A stretch of DNA of 64,000 nucleotides from the NCBI GenBank assembly GCA_000827325.1, contig KN832872.1, positions 930,001 to 994,000 on the forward strand, in the 5' to 3' direction. Below the pieces are notes generated by a model that ran no database searches, was not told where the DNA came from, and was given only the letters and a program-made list of their open reading frames with translations. This document shows positions 1-10,055 of the stretch, piece after piece (position 1 is the stretch's first letter; every line of letters starts with the position of its first letter). The translations under genes were made by a program, and so were the position numbers. This DNA is from Oidiodendron maius Zn (Eukaryota > Ascomycota > Leotiomycetes > Myxotrichaceae).

Positions 1-1288
1 GGACACTGTGTGTGTGTGTGCATCGGTAGTGGCATCTGGTGGTGCCCAGCTCAGAGACAGCAGCGAGGGGCGACTTTGCCAAGAAGGTGGGTGCTGCTGG
101 CTGGAGGGCCACCATAGGACCAGCTGTATGTATCAGCATCTGCCAGCATCTGCCAGCGTCGACCGGCATCGACCAGCATCGTGCTCCTCCTTCTCCTCCT
201 CCTTCTGCCTCTGGCACACGCGCTCCCTCTCAGTTCCTCACATATACGTGCAGCTGCAATTTCGCAGCTCCCTCAACGTCCTCCCCCTCCCCCCCCCAAT
301 CTGCCACTTCCAACTCCACCCACGCATCCAAACATTCGCAACCCCTCCCGTCCCCCTGCCGCCACCGACATCCTCTGCTGCTCTGCTCTGCCGATGCGGA
401 CCCGCCGGCGTGAAGCTTAATCTCGTCCTCGAGCCCCCGCACTGCGCCATCCAGGTAGGAGCCACTGCTGATCGGCTGGCGCGCTGCTGGGTTCACCTGC
501 TAGGTTCGTGAGGTTTCTTGCCAGCCCCGTGCGACTCCACTTTCACTTGTGTCCCTCTTCTGGTCCTGGAGCAGTGAGAGGGCGTGAGAAAGTGAGCGAG
601 AGAAGGAAACGAGAGCTTCCTATCCCAGCAGCTTTTTTCCAGCAGCCGAACTACTGCACCCATTTCCTCCTCCAGTGCCTGCCCTACTCCTCCCCGTCCA
701 TTCCCTACGCAGACATCCGGAAAGTACTTGTACATACATACATACAGGCAGACCCCGTCCATCTCCCCTCTCTCTTCCACTCCCGGTCTTGGTCTTGCCT
801 CCTCCACCTCCTCTCTCATACATCCACTCCTCCCCGCCCGGCCAACCACTGCCCTGGATCTCTGGCTCTCCACATTTGACCTCCCAGCAGCACATAAGAA
901 CGACGATCCCACGCTCCATTGCCTGTTCAGATCGTCCCAGCAGTCCCAGAGTCTGCCTGTTATCTGCCATCATCCCTTCCCGGCCGCGAGGGACCTCCGT
1001 CCGTGTTCTCGGGATCCTGCATCTGATCCGCGCTCTGGTCGACGACACTCTGTCCAACATCACCACCATTCTACATCAACGACCTGGTCCTCGATCACCA
1101 CTTCCGCCTCCTTCCATCCTGTCGGGCGCCGCCGGCTCCTGTGCGTGCCGGTGCTGCGTTTAGACTTCGTTCCCGGGCCTGTGTGTTTGTTGTACGCGAG
1201 GGCTGAGAGCTACTCCCGAGCTCTGCATTGAGTGGCGTGCTGGTTGAACATCATTGTTTGCCTCCTGCCCGGTTCATACTCCTCAAAG
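1..1288 (+). other. CT-rich leader/promoter of the MtfA-like gene
   Basis: No gene is supported here. The stretch is rich in CT tracts and short CA/TG runs, which is typical of a long promoter and 5' leader in filamentous fungi. Open frames cross it on both strands, but they have biased composition (Ser/Pro/His/Arg) and no recognisable domain. It probably carries the promoter and a long 5' UTR of the C2H2 gene whose first in-frame ATG is at 1289. Confidence 0.5.
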
Positions 1289-2553
1289 ATGACCACCATG
1301 GCCATCGACCACCAACAGCGCTTCGGCGGCGGCTTGAATTTCGACCATATGCCTTACACCAGCACGCCCCAGTTCACCAATCCGTGGACCTCCTCGGGAC
1401 CCCAGAGCCACAGCCTCTACGCTTCCTCGCAGATCGACCTCAAGCAGCAGCAACAGCAGCAGCAACCACAGCAGGCGCCTCCTCGCATGCACGGCAGCGT
1501 GGGCTCCTATGCGACCGTCCCGTTGCCGGCCTCGTCGTCAGGTAGGTGCCTCCATTCCACTAATATAGACTAAAACTTCGTTTGCGTCAACATATATGCT
1601 AACACCCGCTCCCAGATCTCCTCCCGAACCGGCCAATTCCCTCGGGTTATGGCGGCGAAGCTGCCTACTCGAGCGCGCCGTCGCCGGTTCACAGCAATTA
1701 CCCACCAGCGTCCACGCCGTACGACTCCATGGGCTATGCCCCAGCTCCCGTGCGGTCGAGCTACTCGATCCCGGCGCAGCAACAGCAGCATGAGAATGCC
1801 CGGCGGCTGTCACAACCGTCAGTCCCCTCAACCCCCATCAACCCTGCCGATGCCCAGCGCTGGTCTCGCCAAGGTTCACGTATTAACTTGAATGGCAGAG
1901 GGCTCCCTACCGAGATATCTCGCAGCTTCGGCGATGCTATTGACGCTAGCCGTGGCATGATTGCCATGAGCCAGAACGCAACCCCACGCAACATCTATGG
2001 CGGCGCCGCCCCAGGGCGCGCTCGAGGGTCTGGAGACTCGTACGGGTTCCCCGCGACGCACTCCACTAGCTCCTCCATCTCCTCTTCTGGTACCTACCCA
2101 TCCTATTTTGGCGGCTCCGTAGACTCGTCTGTGAGCGACTACTCGAATACGGGCTCTGACATCGAGTCAGTTTCTTCGCGCACCCTTCCCCGGCCCTCCG
2201 GCCTGCTCAGCGGTGGCATCCCCCCCGCGCCTCAGTCCATGATGGGCCAGTTCAGCTCCAAGATCTCCTCGAGCGCCCAGAAGAAACACAAGTGCAAGGT
2301 CTGCGACAAACGCTTCACCCGCCCCAGCTCTCTGCAGACGCACATGTATAGTCATACCGGCGAGAAGCGTAAGTTCCCTCGTACAGTCTGCCTCGAAGTA
2401 TATAATTAACCTCTATCAGCTTTCTCCTGCGAAGTTGAGGGCTGTGGTCGTCACTTCTCCGTCGTCTCTAATCTGCGTCGACATAAGAAGGTGCACAAGG
2501 GAGGCGAGGCACGCTCAGAAGCTGGGTCGGAAGACCGTCAGTCTGACGAATAG
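1289..2553 (+). CDS. mtfA: C2H2 zinc-finger transcription factor, MtfA-like
   Basis: Exons 1289-1541, 1616-2368 and 2420-2553 join in frame to 379 aa. Both introns (74 and 51 nt) have GT donors and CAG acceptors. Two C2H2 fingers lie at the C-terminus (first Cys at residue 311): CKVCDKRF...H and CEVEGCGRHF...H, with a TGEKPF linker. The linker exists only after the second intron is removed, which confirms that splice. The long N-terminus is low complexity, with a Gln tract near residue 55 and many Ser/Pro/Tyr. C-terminal fingers on a disordered N-terminus, and the finger sequence itself, resemble MtfA of Aspergillus, a regulator of secondary metabolism and conidiation. The MtfA name rests on remembered family resemblance; the C2H2 factor call is firm. 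ATG 1289 is the first in frame. Confidence 0.85.
1444..1473 (+). repeat. CAG/CAA tract coding for polyglutamine
   Basis: A run of CAG/CAA codons interrupted by CCA lies in exon 1 of the MtfA-like gene and encodes a Gln-rich stretch. Such tracts often vary in length between strains. Confidence 0.8.
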
Positions 2554-3888
2554 TCCTTCTCCCATTTGAAGTCCAAGACCCCTACGATCTGTCAATATAT
2601 CAACGCCCCCGAGCCTCGAAAATAGCTGTCAAGAATTCTGGCCCGGCTCCTCGTAATCCGAAGTTTTAATGTCTGCGATATCCTTTGCGTGTCGATATTG
2701 CGTGTTTGATATCCCACGGGTCGATTCCCCGCTTCCTGTGTGTACGCTGATATAGTCTTGCTGCATACATACATATATTCTTCTTCTGCCGCCCTAGTCT
2801 CGAAATTTCAGGCCTTGGGCGGCCCTGTTTATTCGTTTCCTCCGGCGTTGAGGGAGATTGCCAGATGGCATGGCACGGCTCGGCACACGGCTTGGGTGGT
2901 TAAGCGGGCTGGATGGGTTTTATGGATGGATATGTCACCATTTTTGTGTTGTTACTGTACTACTAGCTTTTTGAAGTGCGGATCTGTTTCGTGACGCTCG
3001 CTGGACAAATGCCCGCCATTTATATACCCCACGGCCTCAGTGCCGTCTCAGTCGCTACGATAGATTTATAATCCCAATGCCGTCGAATGCCTCTTCTGCT
3101 CGATCTCCTAACTGTAATTCTGGCTTGTCCAAATCTCCAGCTTCCAAGACCTTACTCTCTGCACATAATCTCAGGCCCCTTCCTTCCCTCCCTGCCCCCT
3201 CCCTGCCCTTTCCCTGCAAATCCTCCCCCCGAACACGAAAACTAAACTAGAGTCCCCTCCCATCTCATCCAAAAAAATCCCCCTTCGTCATCGAGCCATA
3301 CTCCCGGATAGTTACCTTCCTGCCCGGCGTGGGTAAGTACCGTACCTAGATTTCACAACTCCCCTCTTTTCCCCCTCTTTGTCTATTTCTTCCCTGTCTC
3401 GCACGTGCTTCTCGGCCGAAACCGAAACCCTCGCGTCACCCCTCCCACCTGCCGATCACCGTTCTGCCGATCGCAGATGCAGTGGGTGGTGATGTGCACG
3501 GGATTGACGTCGCTCCTTTTTATTTTATAGTTTACATTTGGTGGGTTGTGGTTTGCTGGTGGTCGTCGGCTCGGCTAAGTTGCTTGATTGGAAGGGGTGA
3601 GCTCAGGGGCCGAGACATTTGGGGTGCGGGATGAGGTGGGCGGGTCTTTGTACTCTACCATAGTGAGTTGAATCTAGGGATGGGAGAAAAGGAGGTTATT
3701 GTTACACGTGGGAAGGGCAGGATTGTAGGGAGCGTGTACAGTATTGGTTTGATGTATTGAGGTCACGTACTTGATAGTTGTCCTGGAGAGATAGATGTTT
3801 GTGTGACCTTATTCCACTGCTATGCTAGAACCGTTACATGCCTATTCCATTAATATACAATGAACGCCCATTTTCAGCCGACCCACGC
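2554..3888. other. Intergenic, between convergent genes
   Basis: The MtfA-like gene (+) and SF3B1 (-) converge here. The stretch has no convincing reading frame. It holds the two 3' UTRs, a CT-rich patch around 3160-3260, and CACGTG-containing sequence near 3412 and 3706. For convergent 3' ends, 1.3 kb is large, so an untranslated transcript is possible but not shown. Confidence 0.5.
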
Positions 3889-6800
3889 CTAAATGACAAT
3901 TCCAAGCTCTGGCCGATCCATTTTCTCGTCGTCGAGGTTGATATAGTACGGAATCATGCTGTCCGCGCACTGGACATACGTGGAGTTGTACAATGTCCAG
4001 TACGGCTGCCTGACCTTCCGTGCCGGGTGGAATAGCCCTGCCCAGACGTACTGCATTGCCAAGCCCGGTCCAATGGCCATACGGATGGCATCGATGGCCT
4101 CGACGATACGGTCGATGACGTGCGGGCTGGTCTCGAAGAGGTTCGGGCACAGGAGGTTGAGGAGGTGTACCATAGCATCTTCGCAGCCAAGGCCGACCAC
4201 GCCTAGCGCGACATGCTTGACTACCGATGCTGCTGTCTGCCGATGGACCTGGTCTCGATCGATCAGGGCATCCTCTAGTAGCGGCGTCACAGCATACACG
4301 TAATCCTTGGCCATCTCTCCGATGTACTCGAAGAGGAAAGAGAGCGACTTAAGCACGCCATTCTGGACGTTGAGTTCAGGCACACGGTACTCGTTCATAA
4401 GTGCCGGGAGTACTGTGAAAGGCGCGCAGGTTTCAGCGACGATACCGATGGCGACAGCCGTGCAGACGCGAGATTGACGCTCCTGCACTCGAAGGTTGTT
4501 CAGGAGTGTTGCAAGCACATCCTGGGGGCCGATAGCCTTAGCAATGAAGCCGAAAGTGTTGTTTGCTGCTCGTCGGATGCCCTTCTTGTGGGCCTTAAGC
4601 ATGTCAAGAAGTTCAAAACAGATTCTCATCCACTCTCTAGCATTTACGCTCTCCGGGCCTCTGTCTGCAATACGTCCAACTAAGTCAATGGTGTTCTCCT
4701 GGACCTTCTCGTGCCGGTTTCGCAAGATTGGTGTCAGTCGCGGGAGCAGGTCCCTGATGGGCGGCTGCATCTGACTGATACCGACAACTGTAACGATGGA
4801 CCGAAGAGCGCCAAGAATAGAGCCTAAGACTTCGGGGTACTCTTCGCCAAGGTATTCATAAAGGACTATTCCAAGCTTGCCCATCAAAGCATCCTCGCCA
4901 CACTGCTTCATGACCATCGCAATGCGGGAGATCAGGTCGGCAGCTTGCTGGCGGACAGTCGCAGACTTGTTGTTGAGACGCCAGAGAATGGTACTGACAA
5001 TCTGTGGGAGATAGGGCTTACATCGAGTACCAAGGGCATTGACGACAGTACCAAATCCGTTCAACATAACAATATCCTCCACACTCTGTTCTTGGAATGA
5101 ATGAAGGATACCATCGATCAGTCGCTCTTCTAAGCGTTCGCTAATGTCTGCTGCTCCAAGACTCGCTATGACCTTTTCGACCGTCTCGACCGTCATTTTC
5201 CGGTAGGCCTCGCTTTCGTCTTTGAGGTTGTTGACAATTCTCTCCACAATTTCCCCGACGCCAACCTTCTGCCCGAGGTCGACTGTTGTCTCGACGACCT
5301 GTCTGTAGTTTCGTTTGTCCAGGGCCATCCGTCGCACCCAAAAACTCTTGAAAAATTCATCGAGGACATGCTCCTTGAGATAGCCAGCTGTAACACCATC
5401 CGTCCCAGCACATTGGGACACTACCTTGAGTACAACTTTCTTCATCTCTTCGTCAGGAGAGGAGAATTCACGTAGGAGAATCTCCATGATCTGACTGGTA
5501 TAGTAGTTCGCATATTCTTCGTCCATCAGAGGAATGATGTATCCTACAGCCTTAAGGAACCCGGCAAGACCCTTGCCGCGTTGCTTCCTATAAAATAAGT
5601 TAGCGATAGTGAAGGGTTATTGATAGTAAAAAGATTGAGTCCAGTCCAAAAAAAAGATCCAAAAAGATGTTCCAGGAAAGCACTTTTAGTCGAGCTAAGA
5701 GCTCGACAGGGGAGCAAGGTGCCTATCGCTGGTTTTATGCCTGTTCAAGTGGCCGATTGTCTTGAAAGCAACACTGCAAAGAGTGAATTTATGGGGTTTG
5801 TTGGGGTCAGCGAGGTCGGTGGCTTTCTAGAGGTGTGCTGCTCAGACAGGTCCAGGTCATTAGCAAGACCAGCGAGAGGATGTCCGCTGCATCTAAAGCC
5901 ATTGATTCCCAAGTTGCTATACTTACATCCGGCAAGAGAACGTAAATCGACAGCGTCCATTTGTAAGCTCTGGAGTGACGGTAGGCAGTGAAGAGCGTCG
6001 GAAAGAGCGAGACGAGAAGTACTTTTTAGTGAGGTTCATCCAAAGACAGGTGTCCCTGGTATCCAGAGGCAGGTCCATCCAGTGTTCGGGGTGTCCAGGC
6101 CCATAGAGGGCAAGTCCAATCCAGTTGGGCAAAAAGAGGAAAATTCAAACGTACCTTGCACCTGTCCATAGAGGATTCAGGATGTCGTCGAAACTTTCAA
6201 TTCCGTATGGATTGGCTGCTTCGGCAAGTGCTGCAATGGCTAAACTGGTCACAGTCCGGACTTTTGTCTGATCGTCATTAAGATTACCACCAATGCAATC
6301 CACCAGGCCCTTCAAATGGGGCAAGACCGCGCACCCCATCAGAATCGGAATTTGCTGAACAATCTTGACGCCAGTATGTCGTGCTTGCCAAGATTTCTTG
6401 CTCCTACACACTGCACGCAAGAATGGTAGCAATGCGGGAATTCCCAGCGCGGAAGCCACAACGGCGAAAGCTCTCGCAGTTGTGTTGCGAACATATTCAT
6501 CGACATGATCGATATCTGGACGCATAGTACTGATCATGTGAGCAAGACCTGCCGCCTTACTGAGATTTGAGATGATTTCTCGACCTATTCGCAATCAGTA
6601 TCAAAGTATAATTTGGGGGGCGACACAGTACTAGCCTTCAACTCTCGCATAATAGTCTTGGTCGATAAGAAGAGGTTCGATGACAACCAATATCTTGTGA
6701 ACATACGGTCGAACGAGATCATCAAGTTTATACAGGACACGATCGATAACTTTGACCAGTAAATGTCGCTCTTGATCCTCCAGAGTCTTCTCCATCAAAA

Positions 6801-8178
6801 GGGGTAGGATCTGATTAAAGAGAGGTCCAGCACCGAACTGGCGAGCATTGTCCGTAAGTTGGCGTAGAGCAGTCTTTCGCATTGGTGGCGTGCCATTCTT
6901 TACTTTCAACAGCAGTCTCATGATCTTTCTCTCCTTCAACTCCTCCACACTCATAGTGTTTTCGTCGCTCCCATCGGTAAGCTTTCCAAAATACGCCATG
7001 TCTTCGGCCTTGAAAAATTGTAGATCACCCACGCCCGGAATTTCTGTAGGCAGCTGTTTGCCCAGTGCCCTGCCGCTCTCTGGATCCTGCATCATAAATC
7101 CTCCAGAAGGAACTGGTGTTGCCATGACCTTCTGGGCTATAGTTCGGATCGGGGCGTATCCTGGAGGAGGCTCCAAGATCTTATAGCCCTCAGAAGGTAG
7201 CATCATATCGAGTTCCTCGTCGGACAATGGGGCGTTCCTCGCGGAGATATCAGTGCCGAATGTAGTGGGCAGAACCGGGCCACCGAGTTGAGAAGGATGC
7301 AAAGGCGTAACTAGTCCTTGGTTGCCAATGGGCGTAGCAGCTGGAGCCTGATCCCATCTGGACCGCCGCTTTGGCGCCTCCTCGACAGCCACGCCTCCTA
7401 CGGCTGGTGTCTGGTCCCACCTAGAGCGTTTGACTTTCGTATCTGCTGGCTGCAGCAGAGCAGCATCGCCATTAGAATCCGCTCCGACATCCCATCGTTG
7501 CTTCCTCTTCCGCCCAGCAGTGGCAGCTTCAGTAGAGCCGGCATCCTTGTTCTCTTTATCACTAGGGGAGCTGCTGCGTTCTTTCAGCGTAGCTTGGTAA
7601 TGAACTGCTTCACCATTTGCTGCTTTTTCTTCGATAGCTCTCCTGACTCGCTGTTCTTCCCGCTCAATTTCCCTCCGAGCCATGATATCTCTGTAGCTCT
7701 CTCCATCTTCCGCTGCACCGGCCTGCCTGTTCGCTGCGAAGGGGTCCGCTCGAGTAGGCGTCAAGACACGATCCAGTCTACGTTTCTGGTAGTCAGTTTC
7801 ACGGTCGGCAATCCGGGCACTCTTCTCTCTGCCTAGAAGAATATCTTCCTCTTCTACCCCATGGCCATGCGCAAACTCGTTCACCTGCTCTCGGGATGCT
7901 GTGTACTGGCCCACCAGCCGTCGGCTGGTGTCTGCCTCCTCCATCTCCTCGTCATCATCGCCATCTCCTATGGCTATAGACGTATTGTAGCCGGCATACT
8001 TATCGCCGCCCTCGCGCTCGTAGAGAGTCGTGTCGAAGCTTTCGGTCAGGGAAGCCTTGGTGGAGACATCAGTTCGCTGATTTGACGGATCAAACGTCTT
8101 TGACCCCTTCTTACCAGCAGAAGCGGCATTCCGCTCAGCCTGGAGCCTCTTGATCGTCTCAAAGTCGGCGTCAGACAT
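3889..8178 (-). CDS. hsh155: Splicing factor 3B subunit 1 (SF3B1/Hsh155/Prp10)
   Basis: Exons 8178-6636, 6584-6155 and 5587-3889 give 1223 aa, close to yeast and human sizes. The protein is the HEAT-repeat scaffold of the SF3b complex in U2 snRNP, which holds the branch-site duplex in the nucleus. The N-terminus is disordered with two SRWDQ/PA motifs typical of U2AF-ligand motifs. From about residue 500 onward the HEAT superhelix is nearly identical to the family ([41 protein letters not shown]). The lysine matching human K700 is kept (QTKVRT). Two splice features are odd. Intron 1 (6635-6585, 51 nt) must use a GC donor, because only AAG|GCTAGT keeps the conserved VEG/REII junction. Intron 2 is 567 nt, about ten times the local norm, yet its ends (G|GTACGT...TATAG|G) restore the conserved ARKQRGKG junction. 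The gene lies downstream of ARPC2 on the same strand. Confidence 0.97.
5588..6154 (-). other. Unusually long (567 nt) SF3B1 intron
   Basis: This intron is defined by the GTACGT donor at 6154 and the TATAG acceptor ending at 5588, and its removal joins conserved coding sequence exactly. It contains a second consensus donor, GTAAGT, at 5926-5921 and several CCTGGA-like short repeats. No snoRNA boxes were convincing. The internal donor could mark an alternative exon or a nested intron. Confidence 0.8.
6585..6635 (-). other. GC-AG intron in SF3B1
   Basis: The donor reads AAG|GCTAGT and the acceptor AATAG|G, with a CTGAT branch-like site. The nearby GT (GTACTG, four bases downstream) would create an in-frame stop, while the GC donor gives the conserved YARVEGREII sequence. 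Confidence 0.85.
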
Positions 8179-8622
8179 TGTTCCTGGGGTGGCGCATGGG
8201 GTCGTACCGCGTTTGGAGATGGAGTGATATATTTTGGTCGTGATAGCAATTTGAATTTGGTCAAGGGCGCTAGTCCCGTCACGGTATATCACGTGAGCGA
8301 ATGTGAATTACCTTGCCTAATTCGGTTCGTAGGACATCCTCGCAATTTCTTATTATCCACGTTCCTACCGATCCGGATAATAAAGCTACTATCGATCTCC
8401 CCAGCTTCGTAGATCACCTTGTTTGGAGGCTAATCTATTCAAATTAGGGAGAAAATGAAATTATAGACCACTGATAGAGCCTGGATTCTACAATGCGGCT
8501 TTAACGGGGTCGGGTAGTTGATTGTCCTTGAAGGTATAACCACAAATGCAGGAATTGCAAGTTTATCATTGTATTTTGGTACGCAATGCTCATCAACAAT
8601 CCGCCCCATGGTGACCACCTCC
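8179..8622. other. SF3B1 promoter and ARPC2 3' end
   Basis: No gene is seen. The stretch must hold the SF3B1 promoter and the ARPC2 3' UTR. A CACGTG box lies at 8290-8295, about 110 bp before the SF3B1 start codon. Confidence 0.5.
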
Positions 8623-9827
8623 TTAGCTTCCTTGTACCTTGAAAGTCCGCCCGCTTGCTGTTTTCCTTTCCTTTTCTTCGTTTTCCGGGCGTGCTCTTCG
8701 GAGAACTAACCAGATTAACTTTGGATCTCGAGCTGGCTATGGTTTTCTTACCTTGTAGAAAGTCTGCCGTGCGTCTGCGCATCCTGGAATGGATATATGC
8801 CTAGAGTTTATTATTACAAGGTATGGCCACACGTTGCAACGAGATTTACCTTGGAAGCTTTGATATGATAGTGGAAATAATCTCGGAAGGTCTGAATGTG
8901 TGATATAACTTCATCTCTTCGCTGGCGTGTAAGATGTCGAGGGAAGAGGACTATTGGCAGTTAGACAGCATGCATTAGCAGTAAGAAAATTAATTTACCA
9001 AAAGTAACATAACCAATCTCCCCATTGCCGGAGTCCTTCACGCCCGGAACGCCTTGCAGTTCGAGAGGAGGATCTGTTCTGAACAAGACCTGTGGGGCAT
9101 TCTGGATGGCTCTTCTCCGAGCATCAACGAATTCTTGTATAAAGACCTTTCCGAAGACCCTATCTGTCTCTTCTCTGAAAATAGTACTAAATATCACAGT
9201 GACCCTGTCATGGCTAGCCTTGATAAAAATTGCCTCCTCGTCTCGGTAATGAATGGCCATAACTTGGCCACCTTCTCGGACACCCTGTGGAGCCTCTTCC
9301 GATGTAAATCTAGATGCCTCTTCTTGCAATTTATGATGTTCATCAAATGCATGTTCAAATGGTGCAGCCATCGCATTGCGCTTCAAAAGGGAAATCCTTC
9401 GGATCAAATCGTCCCGTGCTTCTAGATAGAGGCGTGAATTAGTTTCCGCTCAGCTGTGAATTTCCAATATCATTACCTTTATCTTCAGGCAGGCTCTCCA
9501 GGTCAACCTGCACGGAGAAGTTATATCCATTCTCCGGCGCGACAACGTACGGGCCATATTCTCGTTCAAGGACTTGCTGGGCACCATACTTCAGGAGCTC
9601 ATCAAAGCACTTTACTTGGATAGATACGAGAATCTTAGTCTTGGTTTCGGGAGTCGAGATATGGAAGGTGACGCCATCAAAGTCGGAAACTGTCTGGTCA
9701 ATATTGACGGGCGCCTCTCTAGATAGAATTAGTAGGCCGCTTGCATGCGATAGGACCTCTCATACCCTGTAAACCGTTCTGTAAGCACTGATTGAATCAG
9801 AACATTCTGATAGTCGAGGAGAAGCAT
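8623..9827 (-). CDS. arc35: ARP2/3 complex subunit 2 (ARPC2, p34-Arc)
   Basis: Six exons: 9827-9766, 9718-9477, 9421-8999, 8950-8850, 8800-8752 and 8705-8623. They encode 319 aa, against about 300 in animals. All five introns are 46-55 nt with GT donors and AG acceptors, and every junction lands on conserved family sequence. ARPC2 forms the core dimer with ARPC4 in the complex that nucleates branched actin. Family hallmarks are MLLLDYQN at the start, LKRNAMA, the AIHYRDEEA segment, DRVTVIFSTIF, GKVFIQEF, APQVLF, PPLEL, GYVTFVLFPRH, and a C-terminal helix FRDYFHYHIKASKAYIHSRMR. The C-terminus ends in a short basic tail. The gene diverges from Utp12 with 228 bp between the start codons. Confidence 0.96.
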
Positions 9828-10055
9828 CTTGGAAGTAATGCGTCTCAACGAATTTGATCGTGCGCTTCGATGCGTGCCTGCGATGTGGGTTGACGATGCT
9901 TCGCCGGCTGACGAGCGTGGGGCTGTATGGACTAGTCCTGTTCAGGCGTAGTAAAAAAGCGATACCCTTATCGGGAGAAAATAAAATCATCGCAAAGAGC
10001 CTCAGAAAAGTCGAAAATAGTTGGAAAAGCAATTAGGACAAACACGCATGTAAAG
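9828..10055. promoter_or_regulatory. Bidirectional promoter, ARPC2 / Utp12
   Basis: Only 228 bp separate the start codons of ARPC2 (-) and Utp12 (+), so both promoters must lie in or overlap this stretch. No specific factor site is claimed. Confidence 0.6.

Noticed and set aside
2715-2735. tRNA T-arm-like sequence (GGGTCGATTCCCC)
   Set aside because: The loop does not fit TTCRANY, and no matching A box, anticodon arm or acceptor stem was found around it.
5620-5991. 123-codon plus-strand frame
   Set aside because: It lies inside the SF3B1 intron on the opposite strand, has no recognisable domain, and chance is the simplest explanation.
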